A stretch of DNA of 64,000 nucleotides from Spiroplasma phoeniceum P40. GTDB lineage: Bacteria > Bacillota_I > Bacilli_A > Mycoplasmatales > Mycoplasmataceae. The stretch lies in the NCBI RefSeq assembly GCF_003339775.1, contig NZ_CP031088.1, positions 1 to 64,000 on the forward strand. The letters are read 5' to 3'. This document shows, one piece after another, positions 56,630 to 64,000 of the stretch. The stretch's first letter is position 1, and each line of letters opens with the position of its first letter. The translations under genes and the position numbers were made by a program. The notes under the pieces were generated by a model. It made no database searches and was not told where the DNA came from. It worked only from the letters and a program-made list of their open reading frames with translations.

Positions 56630-56911
56630 TTATTTAAAAACGATATTTATTATTTTCTTTTTCTTTTTCGGAGATACTGAAAAAATACTATTTTCATCAG
56701 TGATTTTTTTTACAGGTATTACAATTCGTTTATTTTCTTTAATAGTTGTTTTATCAAATTTATTAATTATATCGAATAACATTTCCTTAGTTTCGTTAGA
56801 AAAATTACCTTTTATATATAATTCATTAGTTATATTTCTTAAATTATCAAAATCAGAATTAATTACATATTTCATTATTTCATCTGATATTTCTTTATTT
56901 ACTTTTTTCAT
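56630..56911 (-). CDS. Hypothetical protein between the methyltransferases
   Basis: 93 residues, helical with a basic tail (VSPKKKKKIINIVFK). Good RBS (AAGGAG) 7 bases upstream. It may be a controller of the restriction system, but no helix-turn-helix is evident. Function unknown. Confidence 0.45.
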   Translation of the reverse strand: MKKVNKEISDEIMKYVINSDFDNLRNITNELYIKGNFSNETKEMLFDIINKFDKTTIKENKRIVIPVKKITDENSIFSVSPKKKKKIINIVFK

Positions 56912-56928
56912 TTGTATTTTCTCCTTTG

Positions 56929-58041
56929 TTAATTTTTCTTTTCTGTTTTAAACATTTTTATAAAAATATTTTCTAATACATCAATCACAATGCTATTACC
57001 AGCTTGTTTATAAAGTTGTGTTTCTGAAACAACTTTGCTTGCTTTATCAAAGTCTTTATTACTAAACCCCATTAATAATCAACATTCTCTTGGAGTTAAT
57101 ACTCGTAAAAAGTATTCTTTTTCATCAATTAAAAAAGATAATATTTTATTAGTATATTGATTTTGTATTTTATTATCAATCATAATTTTATTGACATTAC
57201 TTGCTGCGATTGTTCCTATATAATTATTTTCTGTTTTTCAAAACCGATTATATGATCCATTAATTAGCAAACCATCTTTTGCTCGTGGTAAAACAATAAA
57301 ATTACCATAATCCTTAATTGATGGAATTGCAATAATTCCTGCGTTTCCTCATCGCATTTGTTTTGTTGTAATTGTATAAGCACATTGTTCAATAATTTTA
57401 ATTTTATTGTTCTCAACTGCTTTTTTCATTGATTCTTGTCTAATAAAATATTTTTCATTTACATTGTTTTCTAAAATATCTTTTACTAAAAATTTTAAAT
57501 TACAAGGTTGGGAATATTGAAATTTAAAATCTTGCTTTAATGTTGAAATCATAAACAATCTTTTTCTATTTTGGGGAATTCCATAATCCTTGGCATTCAT
57601 TGTAAAATATTGGTTATGATATCCTAATTTATTAAGTTGATTTTGTAGATTTTGAAATCCAACAAAAAACTTTTTACTTAATAAATTTGGCACATTTTCC
57701 ATTAAAAGATATTGAGGTTTTATTGGCATTGTTTTTATTAAATCAACAACTTTGTAAGCTAAACCACTTCGATTACCATTTAATCCTTGTCCATTATTAT
57801 TGGCGTTTGATATGTCTTGACATGGAAATGATCAAGTTATTAAATCGGCATACGGTAAAGTTTCTAATTTGGTAATATCACCTAAATTTGGTGTGTCATA
57901 ATCATTAAAAATTGCTCGATATGATTTTTCAGCATATTTATCATTATCACAAATAGCAACTATCTTATGTTTAATTTCAATATTTTCTAATGCTTTTCTT
58001 TGACTTCCAATTCCAGCAAATAATTCTATTACTTTAATCAT
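56929..58041 (-). CDS. dcm: C5-cytosine DNA methyltransferase
   Basis: 370 residues with TGA Trp codons. Motif I is VIELFAGIGSQRKAL, the catalytic motif IV is SFPCQDIS, motif VI is LMENVPNLL, motif VIII is PQNRKRLFMIS, and motifs IX-X lie in LRVLTPRECWLLMGF and QAGNSIVIDV. All catalytic residues are present. Phage-carried cytosine methylation commonly protects against host restriction. Confidence 0.93.
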
Positions 58042-58053
58042 AATAACCTCTTT

Positions 58054-58407
58054 TTATTCTTCTTTATCGATTATTTTTACTTTGCCAGTTTTTTCGTCAA
58101 TTATGACATTATCGCGATATCCTTTTTCGGTTTTGTGTTCTTTATTGTGGCATTTCATACATAATAGTTCTAAATTTTTTCAAGCAAAAAGTTTATCAAT
58201 GTTTCAATTAATAAAATCTTGATCGGTAATATATTCTTTGTGATGAACAATAACGCCATTAACTATATATCTTTTTTGATAACATCGTTCACATATTCCC
58301 ATTTTGCTATTAAAATAATCGTTTCTTATTTTTACTCATTTTTTATTGCGATAAAATTTATGTCTAATTGGACGATTTTTATCATAATCTTTTCAATTAT
58401 TTTTCAT
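58054..58407 (-). CDS. HNH endonuclease
   Basis: 117 residues with TGA Trp codons. A zinc finger pair (C-x2-C in MGICERCY, C-x2-C-H in LLCMKCHNKEH) surrounds VHHKEYI and NLELL, the HNH pattern. Phage HNH enzymes often support packaging; this one lies in the early region beside Dcm. Confidence 0.85.
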
Positions 58408-58411
58408 TTTA

Positions 58412-59266
58412 TTAATCAGAAAACATTTCATTAACAGCTTTAGCAATTTCTTCATCATCATTTATTTCATTACTGCTAAATTCTTGTTCTAAATTTAGAT
58501 TTAATTCATCTTTTTTGTTATTTATTTCAATAACATTGTTATCTTCTTTATTTTTTATGTTAGGATTATCACTAAACTCTTTGCTGTTATTAATAATTAT
58601 TGCTTGATCATGTTGATAGGCTTCTTGCATTTCAACTGACATAATACCTCATTTTCTTAAAAGTTGGGTTAATACTGTTTTAAGTGCCATTCCCTCATAA
58701 CTTCCAGCCGTAAATTTTCCGTAAGTTTGATAATTCTTAGAATATGTTTTAAAATGATTTTCGCATTTTTCTTTACTTCAATATAAAGTTTTTTTATAAC
58801 CATTTAGTAGTTTAAAAAACGCAACATATCCGATTGTTTCTTTTTTTGTTCGCTCATTTTCGTTGGTTATTCATTTAAAATTGTATTCTTGTTCTAATTC
58901 ATCAAAATTTAATAATTCACCTTGTTTTACTTCTATTGCGTTTATTGTTAAATATTTTCCTGTTCGGATTGCTAACTGAATATAACCCTTATAACCAATT
59001 TGCAACTGTCCTTTTCCATTATATGGAACAATATAGGCATATCCTAAGTTAGGATCTAACGGTAAATCTAATAACATTGCTTTTACACAAGCAGATAAAA
59101 CACTCATTAAATTTATTTTTTCTTTATCAAATAAATTGGGATTATTATTATAAATTGTTAAGATATTTTTACGAAATAAATTAATTTCTTTCTGATTTGT
59201 TAATTTTTCATTAATTCAATTATTAACTTTTGAATTATTTAATATTAATTCAATTTTATTATTCAT
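58412..59266 (-). CDS. recT: RecT recombinase (single-strand annealing protein)
   Basis: 284 residues. SVLSACVKAMLLDLPLDPNLGYAYIVPYNGKGQLQIGYKG is the RecT core. AGSYEGMALKTVLTQLLRKW matches M..K..L..L...WG. The last 80 residues are acidic and low in complexity. It works with the exonuclease two genes upstream for phage recombination. TGA Trp codons are present. Confidence 0.93.
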
Positions 59267-59267
59267 T

Positions 59268-59399
59268 TTATTTTTTCTCCTTTTTTATTTTTCACAAATA
59301 ACACAAATAGCAATTATATTTATGTAATTTTGTAAAAAAGCATAATTTTATATTTTTACATTTTAAAAAATGATTACGATATTTATTACATTTTTTCAT
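59268..59399 (-). CDS. Small cysteine-containing peptide
   Basis: 43 residues: MKKCNKYRNHFLKCKNIKLC, then CYLCYLW. Five Cys and two His could bind zinc. It lies tight between neighbours, ending two bases before RecT; the RBS is weak. Unknown. Confidence 0.45.
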
Positions 59400-59616
59400 T
59401 ATATTTTTTTCTTTCTAAAATTAGATCTAACTTATCATCTTTACAAATAACTAAATTATTTTCACCATAATTTTTTTTAAAATATTCTCATTCCCAAGTT
59501 GAATTAATATTGACATCTTCAACATCAATACCAGTTATATATTCACCAAAATAAGTTTTACATGGTTGTTTACCTTTTTCAGAACGATAACATAAAATAT
59601 ATTTATTAGTTTCCAT
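59386..59616 (-). CDS. Hypothetical early phage protein
   Basis: 76 residues, METNKYILCYRSEKGKQPCK, then GEYITGIDVEDVNINSTWEWEYFKK. Packed between SSB and a small Cys peptide with overlaps at both ends. Looks folded; not recognised. Confidence 0.5.
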
Positions 59617-59618
59617 AT

Positions 59619-60053
59619 TTAATCTCATAAAATCGCATCATCATTATTTTCAAATGATTTATTTGCTTCTATTTCTTCTAAACGAATATTTCTTGTTGCT
59701 GATTGGGTCTGATTTATTTTTGTGGGTGTTATGGGCGGTGTGCTATTTTTTAAATTATTATTAGTTTGTAAAAATTGACAACTATAAACTCTTACCGTTC
59801 ACTGTGTTTTATTTTCTTTGTCTTTAAAAGATTGTAAAATACCTGTAATTGCAATTTGACTACCTTTTTGACAATATTGCTGTAATACACTTGCTTGTTT
59901 ATTTCAAACTTGACAAGGAATAAAATCAGTTTCTTTTTGGGTTGAATGTGGTCTTGTTACTGCTAATTGAAACATGGCATATTCTTTACCATTTTGTGTT
60001 CTTTTAATTTCAATATCTTTTGTTGTTCTACCAATGGCAATAAATTGATTCAT
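59619..60053 (-). CDS. ssb: Single-stranded DNA-binding protein
   Basis: 144 residues. The OB-fold start MNQFIAIGRTTKDIEIKRTQNG and FQLAVTRPH are classic, as is FIPCQVWNKQASVLQQYCQKGSQIAITG. A disordered Pro/Thr/Asn linker follows, and the end (ENNDDAILWD) resembles the acidic SSB tail but with Trp-Asp instead of Pro-Phe. Phage copy, near RecT. Confidence 0.92.
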
Positions 60054-60067
60054 ACTAATATTCCTTT

Positions 60068-60154
60068 CTAGTGTTTTGGTTTTTTATTTTCTTTGTTGCA
60101 TTTAAAACAATAACCTCAATATTTTAATTTGGGACAATAGTTTTTAATTTTCAT
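60068..60154 (-). CDS. Tiny zinc-ribbon-like peptide (28 residues)
   Basis: MKIKNYCPKLKYWGYCFKCN with C-x8-C-x2-C. Matches the first half of the gene at 29477-29605. It overlaps the nuclease gene by 11 bases and has an AAGGAGAAAAG site upstream. Confidence 0.5.
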
Positions 60155-60863
60155 AGTTTCTTTTCTCCTTATTAGAATTATTTTTTAAAAATGTATGCAT
60201 TATTTCTTGTCATTCTAACTTTAATTGATTGGTAATATTGAAACGATTTATATTAACACCATTTTCGTTAATTATTCAAATTTCACCAATATTACTAGTA
60301 AAAATATTATTTTTTTCAAGTAAATAATTATATGCTGTAATTTGTATTTTTGCTTTGTTAATTTTTTCAGCATTAAAGTATTTTCAAGTTTTAAAATCAA
60401 CAACAATAGCTTTGTTATTTTCATAATAAATTAAATCGGGAGTGCCACACACTTTTCCGTCGGATAAGGGTGTTTCAAACATAATAATTGATTTAATAAA
60501 ATCGTTTTTTATTCTATTAAAAAAATTATAGAATAACTCAATTATTTTTAAACTTTCTTTTATTGTTGATATTTTTTTACTATTTTTAATAATTGTTTTA
60601 TAATTTTTTCTATTTTCTGTTTGGAAAATTGCATCATATAAAATCCGTGAAATAAACTCATGAATAATTTTTCCTCTTTCGGTTGCTTTTTTAAAAAGTT
60701 CATTATTTTTCATTAATTTATCGTATTGAATTTCAGTATTATTAAAATAACTAATAATAGCGGTAATGCTGGGGAAAACAATATTATCTATAAAATAAGA
60801 ATGGTTATCTTTTTCAAAATTTACATTATATTTTAATTTAATATTATTACTAATAAATTGCAT
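60144..60863 (-). CDS. PD-(D/E)XK exonuclease (RecB-like)
   Basis: 239 residues. RGKIIHEFISR is the RecB-type His motif, GTPDLIYYENNKAIVVDFKT-W is the catalytic D..D-x-K, and a C-terminal QITAYNYLLEKN (Q..Y..L) completes it. This is the pattern of the RecB/Cas4-like nucleases. It probably resects ends for RecT. Confidence 0.85.
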
Positions 60864-60868
60864 TATCT

Positions 60869-61546
60869 TTAAAAATGATGTTTCTTTTCATATAATATTT
60901 CTAAACCATTAATATTTGGAATTTCATTATTATTTTCTTTAATTGCTTTTTTAATCGCTTCTTCATCAATAGTTTTAATAATAAATTTTTCTGGCACTTT
61001 TTCAATATCAATAATATTTATTTTTAAATCTAATTTTGTTTTTAAACCTTTAACTTTTATGTCTTCTTTATTCAAAATTTCAGAAATTAAATTATTTTCT
61101 TTATTATTATTTAATTCTTTTAATTGATTTTCAGCCGCATTCATTCAATTAATTTGTTTAGTCAATATTTCAATTTGAATAACATCTGTTTCTAATTTTT
61201 CAAAAGATTTAGTAATGTATCTATACAAACTATCAATTATTTTAAGTTCTGATCGATTATTAACAATTGGAGTTATTATTTTTTTAATTGTAGATTTTAA
61301 TAATATTTTTAATTCAGTACCATAATCTGCATCACTTTTGTTATTAACTTGAAAATTGTTAATATTTTTAATTAAATTATTCAAATTTTTTAAATCATTA
61401 TCAATATTTTTTAAAAATAATAAATTATTTGCCACACATTTTTTTAATGTTGAGATAATAAATTCATCTTTATTTTTAAAATCATCTAAATCTTTATTTG
61501 TTTTAATAATTTGATTTATTTGATTTTCGCTTTTTATTACATCCAT
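60869..61546 (-). CDS. Gp157-family phage protein
   Basis: 225 residues; two apparent ORFs are joined because 61145-61147 is TGA Trp. It is coiled coil over much of its length, and the end (VPEKFIIKTIDEEAIKKAIKENNNEIPNINGLEI) matches the Gp157 ending (IPE.Y.....D..AIK..LK.G..I.G..L). Gp157 proteins sit in phage recombination modules and may modulate resistance. It is coupled to neighbours on both sides. Confidence 0.7.
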
Positions 61547-61890
61547 TATTTTTCCTCCTTATTAGGTAATTTGTCATATTTAGGATTATGTTTTAAAACA
61601 TAATTTTCTTTTAAAACATAGTTGTTTCTTCAAGTATTTTCTGAACAACTTGATAATATACATCTGTCAACTTTTTCACAATTTATACAATATGATTGAG
61701 GTCAAAAATCTTCTTTATATAATATTTGTTGTTTTAATTCATCAAGCTCTTTTTTATATGTTTCTAAAATATTTTCAAATATTTCTTTATATGATTCAAG
61801 AATAACAGGAAAAGTCAAATCCCCATATTTCCCCGAATCATCTGCTCAATCTAATTGGTCTTTTATTAATTCTTTAACTGTTATATTCAT
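61546..61890 (-). CDS. Modular small cysteine protein, variant
   Basis: 114 residues. The N-terminal part (MNITVKELIKDQLDWADDS) is unique; then come LKQQILYKEDF, a cysteine-containing middle (YCINCEKVDRCILSSCSENTW) and the family tail NPKYDKLPNKEEK. Shares ends with 21365, 28859 and 61890 genes. Overlaps both neighbours by one base (TAATG). Confidence 0.6.
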
Positions 61891-62138
61891 TATTCATCGT
61901 CCTTACTAGGTAATTTGTCATATTTAGAATTATCTTTAAGATAAAATGTTATTCCATTATCGCAGCAAATTGAACTATGTTCTCATAAACAAGTTACTTT
62001 TTGAAAATCTTCTTTATATAATATTTGTTGTTTTAATTCTGTAAGTTCTTCTTTAAGTACATCATTATCACAAAATAAACAATAATCAGAGTTAATTTGA
62101 TTAACAGGGCATTGACATTTTTTACAATATTTTGCCAT
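61890..62138 (-). CDS. Modular small cysteine protein, variant
   Basis: 82 residues. N-terminus MAKYCKKCQCPVNQINSDYC with C-x2-C-x-C and C-x2-C; then LTELKQQILYKEDF, a short middle with CLWEHSSICCDNG, and the tail LKDNSKYDKLPSKDDE. A third pattern of the same family. Confidence 0.6.
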
Positions 62139-62153
62139 TATTTATCCTCCTCA

Positions 62154-62360
62154 CTAGCAATATGAAATAAGGCAATTAGCACATACATAATGCAATTTAG
62201 CTTTAAAATTTTGTCTTAATTCTCTAGCAGAACATTCGCTAACAATAAAATCAATTTCTTTTTGTGTATATCTTTCATCTGAAAAAGACCAATAATAACC
62301 ATCATAAGGAATATTAAATCCGTCTTCTTGACAATCTTCACAATATTTTCTTTTTCCCAT
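62154..62360 (-). CDS. Small cysteine protein
   Basis: 68 residues: MGKRKYCEDCQEDGFNIPYDGYYWSFSDERYTQKEID, then YVCANCLISYC. Two CxxC pairs suggest a zinc site. Shares the 'YC..C' start of its neighbours but not their tail. Overlaps the pentapeptide stop by one base. Confidence 0.55.
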   Translation of the reverse strand: MGKRKYCEDCQEDGFNIPYDGYYWSFSDERYTQKEIDFIVSECSARELRQNFKAKLHYVCANCLISYC

Positions 62361-62668
62361 TATTCATCCTCCTTAATAACAGTTAATTGGTCTAATTGTT
62401 TTTTTGTAATTCTAGCACCTAATAAACAAGCATTTTCTAAATTAGCACCTACTAAACAAGCATTTTCTAAATTAGCACTTCGTAAATTAGCATATTCTAA
62501 ATTAGCACATCATAAATCAGCACATCATAAATCAGTACCTTGTAAATTAGCACTTCGTAAATAAGCACCTCGTAAATCTAATGTTTTAATTGCTAAATAT
62601 TTACTGATTTGATTTTGTTCAACATCAATTCCTGTTAAATCTTTAATTAAATCTTGTAATGTTTTCAT
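62360..62668 (-). CDS. Pentapeptide-repeat protein
   Basis: 102 residues. MKTLQDLIKDLTGIDVEQNQ, then about 11 pentapeptides (GAYLRSANLQGTDLWCADLW onward), and the tail ITKKQLDQLIVIKEDE. Intact relative of 21102 and 29035. The repeats contain duplicated units (NLENACLVGANLENACLLGA), so copy number evolves quickly. Possible DNA mimic. Confidence 0.75.
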
Positions 62669-62669
62669 T

Positions 62670-62807
62670 TTATAATTCCTCCAAATTCTTTTCTGCAATT
62701 AAAGTATCAATATAGTCATAAGCACTTTCTTCTGAATGACATTCTTCTAATGCTTCATTAAATAAATCTTCTTTTGTGTAAACTTTGCCATCTTCATCTT
62801 TTCACAT
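62670..62807 (-). CDS. Small acidic phage protein (45 residues)
   Basis: MWKDEDGKVYTKEDLFNEALEECHSEE, with TGA as the second codon (Trp). The RBS (AGGAG) is upstream. Unknown. Confidence 0.5.
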
Positions 62808-62808
62808 A

Positions 62809-63144
62809 TTATTTATTCTCCTTTAATATAAGTTCTAATAATTTAATAGTTTTTTTATGATTTTCAATGCTTTCAGTATATGGTTTACACATATTTAAAC
62901 TTTTTTTAAGATATCCATTAAGATTTTCAATGCTTTTTTCCCTATTTTTTATTAATTCATTTATTGATACATAGTCGTCGCTACTTGATATTTCTAACAA
63001 GAAATTACCATCATTATCAATAATATTAATAGCGGTATCTTTATTTTGTTCTTGTGATGAAATTTTATAGCAGTACTCATCATCTAATTTATTAATAATT
63101 TCTTTTTGAAATTCTGATAATTGTAAATTTCTAATTTCTTTCAT
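62809..63144 (-). CDS. Hypothetical helical phage protein
   Basis: 111 residues: LSEFQKEIINKLDDEYCYKISS, a short strand region (INIIDNDGNFLLEISSSDDY) and a helical end. AAGGAGAT upstream. Unknown. Confidence 0.55.
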   Translation of the reverse strand: MKEIRNLQLSEFQKEIINKLDDEYCYKISSQEQNKDTAINIIDNDGNFLLEISSSDDYVSINELIKNREKSIENLNGYLKKSLNMCKPYTESIENHKKTIKLLELILKENK

Positions 63145-63145
63145 A

Positions 63146-63316
63146 TTATTTATCTCCTTGTCATTTAATATTTTCGTTTTCTAAATCAATAATGGTTGTT
63201 AATCATTCATTTTCATTTTCAACACTAGCAGTAATTTTTGCTTCTTTTAATGTATAAAACGATTTAGTTAGAACTTCATTTTCAAATTTCATTACTAATA
63301 AGTATCTTTTTTCCAT
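63146..63316 (-). CDS. Small phage protein (56 residues)
   Basis: MEKRYLLVMKFENEVLTKSFYTLKEAK with IIDLENENIKWQ. Paralogue of 29299-29463. GGAGGAAAT upstream. Unknown. Confidence 0.55.
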
Positions 63317-63521
63317 AATTTATTTCCTCCGAATATTCTTTTATAGTTATGCCACTATGTCTATGTTCCGTAATGCCACAATAACTATTAAATTTAAATG
63401 TCATTTCAAAATGACCATGTATTTTAATTTTTTTTAAAGTTTCTAAGGGTTTATTTTTAATTTCATAATCACTAGGAAGGTATATTCTTCTACATTGATT
63501 ACAATGTTTATAACTTGCCAT
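63282..63521 (-). CDS. Small phage protein with CxxC
   Basis: 79 residues. MASYKHCNQCRRIYLPSDYEIK, then HGHFEMTFKFNSYCGITEHRHSG. It has one CxxC, one more Cys and several His (possible zinc site). The last 35 bases overlap the next gene. Unknown. Confidence 0.5.
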   Translation of the reverse strand: MASYKHCNQCRRIYLPSDYEIKNKPLETLKKIKIHGHFEMTFKFNSYCGITEHRHSGITIKEYSEEINYGKKILISNEI

Positions 63522-63530
63522 TTTTTTCTC

Positions 63531-63650
63531 CTAATTCTTTCTAGTATTTAATGCTCAATGTTCATCAGTAATTTCATCTTTTGAAACTAGATAACTTCTA
63601 AGCATTAATTCATTTATTTTTTTGATGGTTTTTTTATTTAACTTTTTCAT
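63531..63650 (-). CDS. Small conserved phage protein (39 residues)
   Basis: MKKLNKKTIKKINELMLRSY with ITDEHWALNTRKN. Near-identical to 21648-21770 in prophage A. AGGAGGTAAAG upstream, overlapping the preceding gene's stop. Confidence 0.6.
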
Positions 63651-63652
63651 CT

Positions 63653-64000
63653 TTACCTCCTTAAATTTCCTTGGTTAATTTTTTTTATTATTTTGATACT
63701 TAATAAATAAAAAGTTGGTAAGCATATTGTGTTTACAATTAAAACTCCGATTATTATTTGTTCTATATTTAAAATTCCAAGATTTAATCAAAAAAGTATA
63801 AAATCAATTGGAAAATAAATTATTAAATTTATTAATAATAGTAGGATAATTTTTCAGAAATTATGACATTTTATTAAATAAATAATCCTTAATAAAATTG
63901 CTAATAAACCAGTTCCTAAATTTCAACATAATGATCCTAGCGTAAAACCTCATAATGATAAATCAACTAATAAATGACCAACAAAACCAATAAATAAACA
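63653..64000 (-). CDS. Multi-pass membrane protein, partial (ECF S-component-like)
   Basis: The readable C-terminal 115 residues are strongly hydrophobic, with about four membrane segments. GFVGHLLVDLSLWGFTLGSLCWNLGTGLLA resembles the G-x-GH-x-L-x-D and following helix of ECF transporter substrate-binding (S) subunits. The start is beyond the window. It could be a host gene at the prophage border or a phage passenger. Confidence 0.4.

Noticed and set aside
60869-61144. Separate 91-residue gene
   Set aside because: The ORF directly above ends in TGA at 61145-61147 in the same frame, so both are one Gp157-like protein.

Overview
The window is from a wall-less bacterium of the genus Spiroplasma or a close relative. 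DNA is roughly 25% G+C, TGA is read as tryptophan in almost every gene (gyrB, gyrA, serS, dnaX, ftsH and all prophage genes stay open only if TGA is sense), and the order dnaA-dnaN-gyrB-gyrA-serS-tadA-dnaX-recR-tmk-holB-tilS-ftsH-hslO is a mollicute replication-origin neighbourhood.

Region 1 (1-20370) is host chromosome, all on the + strand: dnaA, an origin-like spacer with DnaA boxes, dnaN, gyrB, gyrA, serS, two exact parS sites, the SRP RNA, tadA, dnaX, a broken recR, tmk, holB, a tRNA methyltransferase, tilS, ftsH, hslO, an ABC ATPase, a tiny cysteine-rich peptide and the 5' third of a tRNA-dihydrouridine synthase. That last gene is cut off at 20370, where mobile DNA begins.

Region 2 (20371-33150) is a decayed and rearranged prophage (A). 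It holds a GC-rich non-coding island, small cysteine-rich and pentapeptide-repeat genes, capsid, scaffold and portal-like genes with nonsense and frameshift mutations, an inverted block of early genes (RecT-like and DUF1351-like), a broken tail gene, a lipoprotein remnant and a broken terminase. Region 3 (33264-35677) has two ISLre2-family (UPF0236) transposase genes, one broken and one intact, lying tail to tail.

Region 4 (35878-64000) is a largely intact siphovirus-type prophage (B), nearly all on the minus strand. In transcription order from the right: small early genes, Gp157-like protein, PD-(D/E)XK nuclease, SSB, RecT, HNH, two DNA methyltransferases and a restriction-type nuclease, TerS, TerL, portal, prohead protease joined in frame to the capsid protein, connectors, tail tube, gpG/gpGT chaperones with a -1 slippery site, tape measure, Dit, tail genes, a tRNA-Ser(GCU), a Panacea-type toxin-antitoxin pair, and tail-tip proteins. 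On the opposite strand, at the end of the late genes, is a lipoprotein gene. Five copies of one sigma70-type promoter (TTGACA-N17-TATCAT) lie between the units. I see no integrase, repressor or endolysin; the last is expected in a cell without peptidoglycan.

The most striking observation is that the prophage B lipoprotein and the tail protein facing it share a 227-bp segment identical at every base, in inverted orientation. Prophage A keeps the same layout with a different domain sequence, again nearly identical within the pair. This suggests a lysogen-expressed lipoprotein that co-varies with the phage's own tail-tip module, for example a self-exclusion or receptor-masking system, or a recombinational switch.
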